Assembly (NCBI GenBank): GCA_017516785.1
Contig: JAFXAV010000065.1
Span: 1 to 24,668, forward strand
Direction of reading: 5' to 3'
DNA length: 24,668 nucleotides
Origin: Oscillospiraceae bacterium
Lineage (GTDB): Bacteria; Bacillota_A; Clostridia; Oscillospirales; Oscillospiraceae
Shown: positions 13,879 to 22,077 of the stretch, in pieces
Layout: every line of letters begins with the position of its first letter
Position numbering within the stretch: the stretch's first letter is position 1
The notes under the pieces: model-generated
What the model saw: the letters and a program-made list of their open reading frames with translations, nothing else
Databases searched by the model: none
What the model was told of the DNA's origin: nothing
Position numbers and translations under genes: made by a program

Positions 13879-16347
13879 ATGAGCTTCTTCGGTAAGTTTT
13901 ATCTGGATAAGGAAAAGGATATTGCCGTCACGCTGGACATGGAGGGCGATGTCCTGTCCTATGTCATCCGGGCATCCAATCACCAGTCTGATAATCTGAT
14001 CAACAATCTGGCTATCATCTCTGGCCAGAAGACCGCGCAGCGGGATGGCAAAACCGTCATCACCGGCACCATCCCCTGCTACATCAAGGGTGACGGTCAG
14101 AAGGTCTACATCTTCCGGCTCAATGGCACCAAACTCGCCAATATCTATCCCGACGGCCGGATTGTGGTCAATTCCGTGATTCCCGCCATCGCCAAGACCC
14201 TTATGAGCCAGACCAAGGACTATAAATACTCCTTCCGGGAGACTCTGGTCAAGTCCTATGTTCTGGAACACGTGAAGCTGAAAACGGACCTGCACACCCA
14301 CGGCAACGCCAACCTCAATGCGGATATCCTGATTGCCCTGGCCATCAAGCACCAGATCCGCTATCCCCTGTACTATATCAAAAAGCTCCAGCTCACCGTC
14401 TCTCCCGCCCAGCAGGAATTTCTGGAACAGCAGCGGGAAGAAGTCCGGGAAAAGCTGGACCTTTCCGGTCTTCAGGGGAAATACCGGGAGCGGAAGGTAG
14501 ACGACAACACCTTCATCAATTTTGCCGACCTGATTTTAAACAACTTAGAGTATGCATCCAAAAACATCAATCGCATCCGCCAGTCCCTTTCCATTCTGAA
14601 GGACTCCCAGGCGGTGTTCACCAATCTGGAAAAGCTCTACCTTTATCGCTACGTCTTCACCAAGGGTGTCCCCTGCGACTACCGGATTGAACTGCGGAAC
14701 ATCGGCAGAATCGAAGACCCGGACATCCGTTACTACCTGCAGCGGAGCCTTCAGGATGCGGGCAATATCAAATTTGCTGGCATGACTTTTTACGAGGACA
14801 CCCTCCTGTGGATCGGCCGGGAATACCAGAAGCGCCACATCCAGTATGTGGAAATCAGCGACACCACCCTGGTGAAGAAAGAGCCTGTTGCCGCCCGGAT
14901 GCTCCATCAGATCCACCGGATTCTGCCCCTTGTGAAGGAAGAAACCGGCGTGGATATCCGCTTCCTGGCAGCCATCCGCCGGATTCCCCTGACTCTGGTG
15001 AAGGAAAACATCACCTCCTCCAACTATCTGACGGAAGCCATCCAGGCTCTGAAGGTGGTCTGCAAGGATCCTTACGTGGTGGGCAGCGACTTTGTGGGTG
15101 AGGAAATCAATGACATTGCCGAGCTTCAGGCGGTCATTAAAGAGATCGTTACCAAAATCGCCAGCGAAGATCCCAACTGGACCATCCGTGTCCACGCCGG
15201 CGAAAATGACTCCCTGAAGAGCAATATGGCCAAGGCCATTTCTCTTGTGGAGCAGTCTTTGCTGCCGGGCCAGGCTTTCCCCCACATGCGCATCGGCCAC
15301 GGTCTTTACTGTGCCAGCCTGAAAAGCCGCCAGGGTAAGGAGCTGCTGGCCAAAATCAAGGAGCATAACATCGTCCTGGAATTCCAGCTGACCAGCAACG
15401 TACGCCTGAACAACATCATCGACCTGAAGACCCACCCCCTGAAGAGCTATCTGGCCCACGGCATTTCCTGCGTCATGGGCACCGACGGCTACGGTCTTTA
15501 CGGCACCGACAGCATCGACGAGCAGCTGGCTCTGGCCAATTTCCTGAAAATCACCGACGAGGAATTTCTGAAGATGCAGGCGGTGGAAAATATCATCATT
15601 GCCCGCCAGGCTGAGAATTTCCGGATAAAGTTCGAAGCCCTCACGGAACTTCGGAAGGGTCAGGCTGTGGAAGAATTCTACCTTAGGGAATTCCAAAAGG
15701 AGTTCGATGATATCCGGGATGTCCGGTTCGCCATTTCCAAATATCCCTCCTATCCCGTCTTCAGAGATAAAATCGCCGAACTTCCCTGGGACAAGTATCC
15801 CATCATCATCGCAGGCGGCAGCTTCACCACCAGCAACGCGTCCCCCAAGGTAAGCGACAGCGACCGGGAGCTGCTTCAGGCACTTCTCGACCGGCTGAAC
15901 CCTGAAAAGGTCTTCTTTGTGGTGGGCCACAAGCTGCTGGGCCAGGAAAAATATATCGTTCAGAACAATAAAAACTTCGATATTTACAGCTTCATCCCCG
16001 CCCTGATGACCCAGAGCCAGATAAAAAAGCTCTCCCGGGCCAATATCAAAGGCATCCGCCTTTCCACCGAGTCCCAGGAGATGGGCATCTACAAGTCCTT
16101 CAACTTTGAAATTTTCGAGCGGAGAAACTGTGTGCTCATCGCCTTCGACGGCAATTCCGCCATCGCCAATCTGGTTCAGGAAGCACGAAACGGCAAGGGC
16201 CGCTGCCGGATTTTCATCTATCCCAAGTCCGCCATGCTGAAAGCCAAGGCAGCCTCCCTGGAAGGCTATGTGACCACTAACGCATCTCCTGCCGATGTCC
16301 TTCGGAAAATCCATGCGCTGGAAGACAACATCGGCACCAAGCTGTAA
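13879..16347 (+). CDS. large adenosine-deaminase-like protein with C-terminal Rossmann-like domain
   Basis: The 822-residue protein has an N-terminal region of about 130 residues of unknown fold. It then has the ADA metal motif HTH (H139, H141), the catalytic HAGEN (H439, E442), RIGHGL (H474) and MGTDG (D536). These match the zinc ligands and catalytic Glu of adenosine deaminases, but the second Asp of the usual TDD is Gly, and there is a long insert between the first two motifs. From about residue 640 an extra domain starts YPIIIAGGSFTTSNA, with VFFVVGHKLLG and CVLIAFDGNSA, resembling a SLOG-like nucleotide-binding Rossmann fold. The substrate may be adenosine, ATP or a modified nucleotide. 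The start at 13879 follows GGAAGGTG; ATG 13864 is possible. The stop is 13 bases before the ApbE gene. Confidence 0.75.
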   Translation: MSFFGKFYLDKEKDIAVTLDMEGDVLSYVIRASNHQSDNLINNLAIISGQKTAQRDGKTVITGTIPCYIKGDGQKVYIFRLNGTKLANIYPDGRIVVNSVIPAIAKTLMSQTKDYKYSFRETLVKSYVLEHVKLKTDLHTHGNANLNADILIALAIKHQIRYPLYYIKKLQLTVSPAQQEFLEQQREEVREKLDLSGLQGKYRERKVDDNTFINFADLILNNLEYASKNINRIRQSLSILKDSQAVFTNLEKLYLYRYVFTKGVPCDYRIELRNIGRIEDPDIRYYLQRSLQDAGNIKFAGMTFYEDTLLWIGREYQKRHIQYVEISDTTLVKKEPVAARMLHQIHRILPLVKEETGVDIRFLAAIRRIPLTLVKENITSSNYLTEAIQALKVVCKDPYVVGSDFVGEEINDIAELQAVIKEIVTKIASEDPNWTIRVHAGENDSLKSNMAKAISLVEQSLLPGQAFPHMRIGHGLYCASLKSRQGKELLAKIKEHNIVLEFQLTSNVRLNNIIDLKTHPLKSYLAHGISCVMGTDGYGLYGTDSIDEQLALANFLKITDEEFLKMQAVENIIIARQAENFRIKFEALTELRKGQAVEEFYLREFQKEFDDIRDVRFAISKYPSYPVFRDKIAELPWDKYPIIIAGGSFTTSNASPKVSDSDRELLQALLDRLNPEKVFFVVGHKLLGQEKYIVQNNKNFDIYSFIPALMTQSQIKKLSRANIKGIRLSTESQEMGIYKSFNFEIFERRNCVLIAFDGNSAIANLVQEARNGKGRCRIFIYPKSAMLKAKAASLEGYVTTNASPADVLRKIHALEDNIGTKL

Positions 16348-16360
16348 CCGGGAGGAAATC

Positions 16361-17368
16361 ATGCGAAAACTCATCATCCTCCTGATGGCAGTTTGTCTGC
16401 TCTCCGGCTGCGGCAGGCAGGAGCAGTACAGCATCACCTATCTGACCCTTTTTGACACCGTCACCACCATCACGGGACAGGCGGAATCCGAAGCCGCATT
16501 TGAGGAAACCGCCCAGATCATCCATGACGAACTGCTGCGATATCATCAGTTGTTTGACATCTACAATGACTACGATGGGCTCAATAATCTGAAAACCGTC
16601 AACGATCAGGCATGTATCACTCCGGTGGAAGTGAATAACGCCATCGTTGCCCTGCTCCTCGATTGCAAAACCTATTACGAAGCCACCTCCGGCACCGTCA
16701 ACGCCGCCATGGGAAGCGTTCTGCAGCTGTGGCACGAGGCCAGAACCGCAGGTCTTGATGACCCCGCCAACGCACACCTTCCCGATGATGCCGCTCTGAT
16801 AGAGGCGGCGCATCATATGGATTTCGATGCCGTCATCATTGACGAGGAAAAATCCACGGTCTTTATTTCCGATCCAATGGTGCAGCTGGATGTGGGCGCC
16901 ATCGCCAAAGGCTGGTCTGCCCAAAGAGTCTGTGAAAACGCCCCAACAGGTTTTCTCATCAGTGTGGGCGGCAATGTCTGCGCCACCGGTCCCAAGGATG
17001 AAGAAGGTACCCCCTGGGTGGTTGCCATTCAGAATCCCGAGGGCGGCGACAACTATCTGCACACCCTCTTCTTGGAGCGGGGCAGCATCGTCACCAGCGG
17101 CGACTATCAGCGGACCTATATGGTGGATGGGAAACTCTACCACCACATCATCGACCCCCAGACCCTTTATCCCAGCACCCTCTGGCGGTCCGTGACCATT
17201 GTCTGCGCCGATTCCGGCCTCGCCGATGCCCTGTCCACAGCTCTGTTTGTACTCCCTCAGGAAGAAGGTCAGAAGCTTCTGGATAAATACGATGCTCTTG
17301 CCATGTGGGTGGATCAGGAAGGAAATATCTTCTACAGTCCCGGTTTCGAAAAACTCATCAGATCATAA
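16361..17368 (+). CDS. apbE: ApbE-family FAD:protein FMN transferase, lipoprotein
   Basis: The 335-residue protein begins with a lipoprotein signal (MRKLIILLMAVCLLSGCG), with the lipobox Cys at residue 17, so it is anchored outside the membrane. ApbE moves FMN from FAD onto a Thr of flavoprotein subunits such as RnfG/RnfD or NqrB/C. Family blocks seen are FDTVTTITG, LDVGAIAKGW, SVGGNV, TSGDYQRTY, YHHIIDPQTLYP and ADALSTALFVL, the last with the metal-binding Asp. GGAGG stands before the ATG. It probably shares a transcript with the deaminase-like gene. No target flavoprotein is encoded in the window. Confidence 0.93.
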   Translation: MRKLIILLMAVCLLSGCGRQEQYSITYLTLFDTVTTITGQAESEAAFEETAQIIHDELLRYHQLFDIYNDYDGLNNLKTVNDQACITPVEVNNAIVALLLDCKTYYEATSGTVNAAMGSVLQLWHEARTAGLDDPANAHLPDDAALIEAAHHMDFDAVIIDEEKSTVFISDPMVQLDVGAIAKGWSAQRVCENAPTGFLISVGGNVCATGPKDEEGTPWVVAIQNPEGGDNYLHTLFLERGSIVTSGDYQRTYMVDGKLYHHIIDPQTLYPSTLWRSVTIVCADSGLADALSTALFVLPQEEGQKLLDKYDALAMWVDQEGNIFYSPGFEKLIRS

Positions 17369-17394
17369 AAAAGACCGCCTTCCGGCGGTCTTTT
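17366..17394. terminator. bidirectional terminator after apbE
   Basis: GACCGCC (17373-17379) pairs with GGCGGTC (17384-17390), with an A run before and TTTT after. It lies between converging genes. Confidence 0.85.
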
Positions 17395-17400
17395 AGCTGT

Positions 17401-17805
17401 TTACTTGTCTCTCAGCGCTTCATTGATCTTCTTTTCCTCCCGCTTCATCAGCAGGATGCACACGGCATACACAATCACATACACGATGACGAACACCGGC
17501 AGAATGGCCTTCAACAGCTCCAGGAAACTCTCGGCATAGCCGCAGATGGCGGCGGCGCCGGTGGCAACTGCCAGGCACAGCAGGCAGTGGAGCGCCATGG
17601 CAACAGGCAGCTTCAGTTCGCACTTGTCGCTATTCATGATGCCGGAAATGATGCCGAAGAGGGCGGAAGCCACCATCCAGGTAAGAAATTCCATCACAAC
17701 ACCGTTCACGCCGCCGATGAGAATCATGCAGATGAGGGTAATGGGAAAACCGAATCCCAAGCCGGTGAGGGCATAGTCAATCAGAGAATGGTTCTGTCTT
17801 TTCAT
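17401..17805 (-). CDS. DUF3021-family membrane protein, partner of LytTR regulator
   Basis: The 134-residue protein has four hydrophobic segments (about 12-32, 37-57, 68-88 and 98-118) and a basic tail ending MKREEKKINEALRDK, the DUF3021 layout. Such proteins are encoded with stand-alone LytTR regulators and, in streptococcal HdrRM/BrsRM-type systems, hold the regulator inactive at the membrane. It is 13 bases downstream of the LytTR gene and is almost surely co-transcribed. The signal sensed is unknown. Confidence 0.85.
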   Translation of the reverse strand: MKRQNHSLIDYALTGLGFGFPITLICMILIGGVNGVVMEFLTWMVASALFGIISGIMNSDKCELKLPVAMALHCLLCLAVATGAAAICGYAESFLELLKAILPVFVIVYVIVYAVCILLMKREEKKINEALRDK

Positions 17806-17818
17806 AGTCTGTTCCTCC

Positions 17819-18253
17819 TTAAATTTTATCCTTGAATTCCTTGAAATACTTGCGGGAGATGGTCAGCATCTCCTTGCGGTCTTTCAGCTTGATCAGATAG
17901 TTGCCGCTGAACTCCGCCTGAATGGATTTGACAAAGTTAATGTTGACGATGGTGCTCTTGCTGATCTGGGCAAAGTGGGCCGTTTCCAGCATCTGCTTCA
18001 GTTCGTAAAGCTTCAGCTTGGCATCAAAGCAGTCGCTGCGGGTAACCGCCTTCACCCGGCTGCCTGCGGTTTCCAGATACACGATTTCCGAAATATCCAC
18101 AGGAAACTGCTCGTCTTCCTTGTAAAGCAGCAGCTTGCCGCTGTTCTTCTTACTTAAGTATTGCAGCAGCACCGCAACTTCGGGACTTGCCACATCGCCC
18201 CGGATGATAATCTCTGTTTCCTGAACCTCACAGGGTTCCAATGTAATTTTCAT
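17819..18253 (-). CDS. LytTR-family DNA-binding regulator
   Basis: The 144-residue protein has a short N-terminal region and a C-terminal LytTR domain (about 45-144), with DISEIVYLETAGSRVKAVT, FAQISKSTIVNINFVKSIQ and MLTISRKYFKEFKD. There is no receiver domain, so it is not controlled by phosphorylation; it belongs to the LytTR regulatory systems paired with a DUF3021 inhibitor. It starts with ATG at 18253, with GGAAGGGAG upstream, behind a good promoter at 18286-18314. Autoregulation is usual for this family. The divergent MFS gene is a plausible target. Confidence 0.9.
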   Translation of the reverse strand: MKITLEPCEVQETEIIIRGDVASPEVAVLLQYLSKKNSGKLLLYKEDEQFPVDISEIVYLETAGSRVKAVTRSDCFDAKLKLYELKQMLETAHFAQISKSTIVNINFVKSIQAEFSGNYLIKLKDRKEMLTISRKYFKEFKDKI

Positions 18254-18285
18254 GTGATTTGCTCCCTTCCTTTGGAACTGGCATC

Positions 18286-18314
18286 ATTATAGCTCAGGAT
18301 TTCCGATTTGTCAC
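18286..18314 (-). promoter_or_regulatory. sigma-A promoter of the LytTR/DUF3021 operon
   Basis: On the minus strand GTGACA (18309-18314) and TATAAT (18286-18291) are 17 bases apart, differing from consensus at one position. Confidence 0.7.
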
Positions 18315-18353
18315 AGCTTTTCGCCTCACGGGTCAAATCAGGCCCCCAAGTGG

Positions 18354-18404
18354 TCGGAAAAGGCACCCAAAGTGCCTTGCATTTTTCCTCCGAAGTGGTA
18401 TGAT
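18354..18404 (+). promoter_or_regulatory. MFS gene promoter overlapped by an inverted repeat
   Basis: TTGCAT (18377-18382) and TATGAT (18399-18404, extended by TGG) form a promoter with a 16-base spacer. AAGGCAC (18360-18366) and GTGCCTT (18372-18378) form a perfect dyad whose right arm runs into the -35. An outer TCGGAAAA/TTTTTCCTCCGA pairing and two AAGTGGT direct repeats (18348, 18393) frame it. This looks like an operator for a repressor or activator. Confidence 0.5.
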
Positions 18405-18437
18405 TAAGGATATCAAAATGAAAAGAAGGAATCTTCT

Positions 18438-19628
18438 GTGAAATACAAGCACCGCTTCTTCGCCTTTTTCCTGGCGATGATCCTATTCAGTCTTTCCAGC
18501 AATTTCGCCCATCCAGTGACCCCCACCATCATCCAGGATCTGCACCTGAATGACTATATGTTCGGTGTGGCCCTTGCCATGATGCAGCTGGCCAATTTCC
18601 TCATGTCCCCCTTCTGGGGCAAGATCAACAACTACATCTCTTCCAGAGTGTCCCTGCTGATCTGCTGCTGCGGCTACGGCATTGCCCAGGTCTGGTTCGC
18701 CTACGCCACCACCGAGCCTATGATCATCTGCGCCCGGCTTTTTGCTGGTGCCTTCGTTGGCGGCATTTTCGTCAGCTTCCTGACCTATGTGGTGAACGTT
18801 GCAAAGCCTGAAGATCAGGCGAAGTACCTGACCTACTCCGCCACCATCCATTCCGTGGCCGGTGCTTTCGGCTATCTCATCGGCGGCGTGCTGGGTGAAT
18901 TCTCCATCAAGGGCACCTTTCTGGTTCAGGCGGTAACTCTGATTGCCACCGGCATCCTCTTCTACGCCGTGAGCCTTCCCGACGGCCAGGCCAAGGAGGA
19001 AATCTCCTACAAAAAGCTTGCAAAGGACGCCAACCCCCTGAAGGCTTTCCTGGAATGCGGCCAGTTCATGACCGTGGCCTTTGCCGCCCTTTTTGCCGTG
19101 AATATCCTCATCAACTTCGGCAACACCGGCTTTGACCAGGCCTTCAACTACTATCTGAAGGACCAGCTGAGCCTCAGCTCCTCCTACAACGGCATTATCA
19201 AGGCAGCCGTGGGTCTTGTGAGCTTCGTGTCCAACATGACGCTGTGCATCTGGATCATCAACAAGACCAATGCAAAGCGCTCCATGGCGCTTCTGTGCGG
19301 TGTCTGCACCGCCGCAGCCATCGGCGCATTGCTGGCCCCCAATATCGGCCTCTTCATCGGCTTCTCCATTCTGGTCTATGCCGGCTATTCCGTCAGCCTT
19401 CCCGTGCTGCAGAACATTGTAGCATCCCAGGCAGACCCTCAGCGGAAGAATCTCGTCATGGGTTTTTACAATGCCACCAAGTCCCTCGGCTCCATCGCCG
19501 GTTCCCTGACAGCAGGCTTCATCTACTCCGTCCATGTAAAGTTGCCCTTTGCCTGCACCGCAGTCATTTATGGTCTCAGCATGGCAGCAGCCATCGGATA
19601 TCTCGCCTGCTGCAAAAAACAGAAATAA
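18438..19628 (+). CDS. major facilitator superfamily transporter
   Basis: The 396-residue protein has about 12 membrane segments and the MFS_1 pattern, with MSPFWGKINNYISSRVSLLI in the loop between helices 2 and 3 and a central cytosolic loop (about 185-205). It resembles drug-export members; the substrate is not evident. The start is a GTG at 18438, with AGAAGGA upstream. It is divergent from the LytTR pair and shares a 184-base regulatory region with it, so it may be regulated by LytTR. A perfect 12-base-pair terminator follows. Confidence 0.88.
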   Translation: MKYKHRFFAFFLAMILFSLSSNFAHPVTPTIIQDLHLNDYMFGVALAMMQLANFLMSPFWGKINNYISSRVSLLICCCGYGIAQVWFAYATTEPMIICARLFAGAFVGGIFVSFLTYVVNVAKPEDQAKYLTYSATIHSVAGAFGYLIGGVLGEFSIKGTFLVQAVTLIATGILFYAVSLPDGQAKEEISYKKLAKDANPLKAFLECGQFMTVAFAALFAVNILINFGNTGFDQAFNYYLKDQLSLSSSYNGIIKAAVGLVSFVSNMTLCIWIINKTNAKRSMALLCGVCTAAAIGALLAPNIGLFIGFSILVYAGYSVSLPVLQNIVASQADPQRKNLVMGFYNATKSLGSIAGSLTAGFIYSVHVKLPFACTAVIYGLSMAAAIGYLACCKKQK

Positions 19629-19632
19629 AGAA

Positions 19633-19667
19633 GAGCGTGCATTCACCTGAATGCACGCTCCTTTTTT
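19633..19667. terminator. terminator after the MFS gene
   Basis: GAGCGTGCATTC (19633-19644) pairs with GAATGCACGCTC (19649-19660), followed by CTTTTTT. Confidence 0.9.
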
Positions 19668-20472
19668 ACTTTTTACCCAGCTGCCAGAATGCCACGGCGC
19701 TGGCTGCCGCCACATTCAGAGAATCCACTCCATGGGACATGGGAATCTTCACGGTATAGTCGCAGTCGGCGATGGTGCTTTCCGCCAGTCCGTCACCCTC
19801 GGTGCCCAGCACGATGGCAAGTTTCTCTTCCTTTTCGAGGGCAGGGTCATCAATGGACACGGAGTTGTCGCTGAGGGCCATGGCTGCGGTCTTGAAGCCC
19901 AGCTTTTTCAGGTCACTGACCCAGTCCTCTCCCAGATAAGTCCAGGGCACCTGGAACACCGTACCCATACTCACACGGCAGGAACGGCGGTACAGGGGAT
20001 TGGAGCAGGCGGGAGTCAGCAGCACCGCGTCCATATTCAGGGCTGCGGCGGAACGGAAAATGGCTCCCACATTGGTGGGATTCATGATGTTTTCCAGAAC
20101 GGCAACCCGTCTTGCTCCTGCCACAGCTTCTTCAACTGTGGGCAATTCCCGGCGGCGCATGGCGCAAAGCATACCCCGGGTCAGCTGATAGCCGGTGAGT
20201 TTGGTCAGCAGATTGAATTCTGCAGTATACACAGGCAGTCCGGCGCAGCGCTCCAGAGTTTCCTGTGCCTCGCCGTGGATGTGCTTCCGCTCCACCAGGA
20301 AAGAAACCGGCTCATAGCCTGCATCCAGCGCCCGTTCAATGACCTTGGGACTTTCGGCAATGAACAGTCCCTTTTTCAGACAATGGCGGTTTAAAAGCTG
20401 CGCCTCCGTCAGCCGGGCATAGACATCCAGTTCCGGGGCCTCAAAATCCGTAATTTCAATAATGTTCAGCAT
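19666..20472 (-). CDS. TrmH/SpoU-family RNA 2'-O-methyltransferase
   Basis: The 268-residue protein has an N-terminal substrate-binding part (about 10-110, with GLFIAESPKVIERAL) and a SPOUT catalytic domain. The three SpoU motifs are NPTNVGAIFRSAAAL, IVLGTEGDGL and IPMSHGVDSLNVAAASAVA, which form the knot that binds S-adenosylmethionine. It methylates a ribose in rRNA or tRNA; the site cannot be told. The start at 20472 follows GAGGAGA; the frame to 20529 runs through the promoter. The promoter at 20501-20529 is full consensus. Confidence 0.92.
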   Translation of the reverse strand: MLNIIEITDFEAPELDVYARLTEAQLLNRHCLKKGLFIAESPKVIERALDAGYEPVSFLVERKHIHGEAQETLERCAGLPVYTAEFNLLTKLTGYQLTRGMLCAMRRRELPTVEEAVAGARRVAVLENIMNPTNVGAIFRSAAALNMDAVLLTPACSNPLYRRSCRVSMGTVFQVPWTYLGEDWVSDLKKLGFKTAAMALSDNSVSIDDPALEKEEKLAIVLGTEGDGLAESTIADCDYTVKIPMSHGVDSLNVAAASAVAFWQLGKK

Positions 20473-20500
20473 AGTATTCTCCTCAGAGTTCGTTTGTTCC

Positions 20501-20529
20501 ATTATAGTGCCGGAAGGAGCCGCTGTCAA
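20501..20529 (-). promoter_or_regulatory. consensus sigma-A promoter of the methyltransferase gene
   Basis: On the minus strand TTGACA (20524-20529), 17 bases, then TATAAT (20501-20506): a perfect match to consensus. Confidence 0.85.
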
Positions 20530-20540
20530 ACCGGTTTCTG

Positions 20541-20569
20541 TTGCTTTTTGCCGGATTGCGAGGTATAAT
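20541..20569 (+). promoter_or_regulatory. sigma-A promoter of the EamA transporter gene
   Basis: TTGCTT (20541-20546), 17 bases, then TATAAT (20564-20569). Confidence 0.65.
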
Positions 20570-20601
20570 GAAATTTACTAAGTCTTTCGGGAGGAACCTC
20601 C

Positions 20602-21441
20602 ATGTTTTATCTGCTTCTTGCCATTCTCTGCAGCTCCATGGTGCAGATTTTCATGCGCCTGAGCACAGAAAAAGTCAAAAACAATATGAGCATGCTGGCA
20701 GTCAACTACACCACCTGCATGCTGATCGCAGCTGCCTACACCGGCTTCGGCAACCTCTTCCCCGCAGAAACTGGCCTGGGTATCGCAGGCGGTCTCGGCT
20801 TCCTGCAGGGTCTTCTGTATCTGCTGGCCTTCATCCTGCTGCAGTTCAACGACCGCCGCAACGGCGTCGTGCTGTCCGCTTCCTTTATGAAGCTGGGCCT
20901 GCTGGTTCCCATTGCCATCTCCGTCATCTTCTTTGGCGAGGAGCCGGGCATCTTCCACGCCATCGGTTTTGTGATTGCCCTGGTTGCCATTGTCATGATC
21001 AACTATGACCCCAAGAAGGTGGCCCCCGCCGGTTCCAAGCTGGGCCTCATCGCCCTGCTGCTGGTTGGCGGCTTCAGCGATGTGATGGCAAAGCTCTATC
21101 AGGAGCTGGGAAATCCCGTCCTGTCCGCCCAGTTTCTTCTTTACACCTTCGGCGGCGCACTGATTCTTAGCCTGATTCTGATGATCATCAAAAAGGAACA
21201 CCCCGGCAAGGCCGAGCTGGTCTTCGGTGTACTGGTGGCCATCCCCAACTATTTCTCCTCCAAGTTCCTGCTGGCTGCACTGGCAGAGTTGGAAGCTGTC
21301 ATTACTTACCCCTGCTACAATGTGGGCACCATTCTGGTGGCAACCCTCGCCGGCATCTGGCTTTTCAAGGAGCGGCTGCAGAAGCGGCAGTGGATCGCCA
21401 TAGGCGCCATTTTGGTGGCTCTGGTGCTGCTGAACCTGTAA
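20602..21441 (+). CDS. EamA/DMT-superfamily transporter
   Basis: The 279-residue protein has about ten membrane helices in two repeated halves, as usual for EamA drug/metabolite transporters. The first half includes VVLSASFMKLGLLVPIAIS; the second includes ALAELEAVITYPCYNVGTIL and IWLFKERLQKRQWIAIGAI. The substrate is unknown. GGGAGG stands before the ATG. It is divergent from the methyltransferase gene and ends in a long perfect hairpin. Confidence 0.85.
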   Translation: MFYLLLAILCSSMVQIFMRLSTEKVKNNMSMLAVNYTTCMLIAAAYTGFGNLFPAETGLGIAGGLGFLQGLLYLLAFILLQFNDRRNGVVLSASFMKLGLLVPIAISVIFFGEEPGIFHAIGFVIALVAIVMINYDPKKVAPAGSKLGLIALLLVGGFSDVMAKLYQELGNPVLSAQFLLYTFGGALILSLILMIIKKEHPGKAELVFGVLVAIPNYFSSKFLLAALAELEAVITYPCYNVGTILVATLAGIWLFKERLQKRQWIAIGAILVALVLLNL

Positions 21442-21480
21442 ATGAAAAATCCCTGACCCAAAGGTCAGGGATTTTTCATT
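21441..21480. terminator. bidirectional terminator, 18-bp perfect stem
   Basis: 21441-21458 pairs with 21463-21480 around CAAA, with A-rich and T-rich outer parts. It serves both converging genes. Confidence 0.9.
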
Positions 21481-21481
21481 T

Positions 21482-22003
21482 TTACTTAACCTTGTACCGC
21501 CTGACACATTCCCGGAAAGCTGCCAGGAACAGAATACCCACCAGCAGCTCTGCAATACCGCAGACACCGCCTACGATAGGCACCCAGCTGAGCAGATGTC
21601 TCAGAGTGCTGAGAACCACCAGAATCAGCCACATAGCCTGAATCCGTTCGCCCTTCAGATCCTTCCCAGAATCCAGCTCCATCTGCCGGATACCGGCCAC
21701 GATCTTTTTCATCAGTGCCAGCTGACCGATCAGCGCAGCCAGTCCAACGCACCAGAAAATCACTTTTCCAAAGGTGCCGGGGTTCATCACCGCCGCCGCA
21801 AACAGCACAAAATACACAATCGCCAGGCCAAAGGCCAGATGACGGCCCAGATTGAAGAATTTATTCTCTCCTGCCAGGGCTGTCATACCTTTCAGAATCA
21901 GGAAAAATCCCAGAAAATCCGGCAGCAGTTCGATGGTCGCGGTTCCGATGGTCACATCCAGATCCAATAGAACCAGCGTAAGTCCCAGAAAAATTGCGTT
22001 CAT
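21482..22003 (-). CDS. small polytopic membrane protein of unknown function
   Basis: The 173-residue protein has about five hydrophobic segments: an N-terminal FLGLTLVLLDLDVTIG, then LLPDFLGFFLILKGMTAL, FGLAIVYFVLFAAAVM, VIFWCVGLAALIGQLAL and two near the C terminus. A short cytosolic linker (VAGIRQMELDSGKDLKGERI) separates the last pair. The LLPDFLG(F/Y)-type motif recurs in uncharacterised clostridial membrane proteins. The ATG at 22003 is chosen because AGGAG lies eight bases upstream; the longer frame abuts that site. Function unknown. Confidence 0.7.
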   Translation of the reverse strand: MNAIFLGLTLVLLDLDVTIGTATIELLPDFLGFFLILKGMTALAGENKFFNLGRHLAFGLAIVYFVLFAAAVMNPGTFGKVIFWCVGLAALIGQLALMKKIVAGIRQMELDSGKDLKGERIQAMWLILVVLSTLRHLLSWVPIVGGVCGIAELLVGILFLAAFRECVRRYKVK

Positions 22004-22056
22004 ATACATCACTCCTGGAACCTATCTTACCACATCCTCACCGGAAGCGCAAGAAG

Positions 22057-22077
22057 ATTACATCACGGTGATGTAAT
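22057..22077. repeat. 21-base palindrome at the end of the phage gene block
   Basis: ATTACATCAC (22057-22066) and GTGATGTAAT (22068-22077) are perfect inverted arms around one G. It covers the stop codon and last residues of the phage gene. No T run follows on the minus strand. Confidence 0.6.

Noticed and set aside
13879..16347. Complete RADAR defence system
   Set aside because: Only an RdrB-like deaminase pattern is present; the neighbours are a RidA fusion and ApbE, with no AAA ATPase partner.
14545..16437. Long minus-strand frame (630 codons) opposite the deaminase-like gene
   Set aside because: No ribosome site and no recognisable domain. It is the shadow of a strongly supported plus-strand gene with biased third positions.
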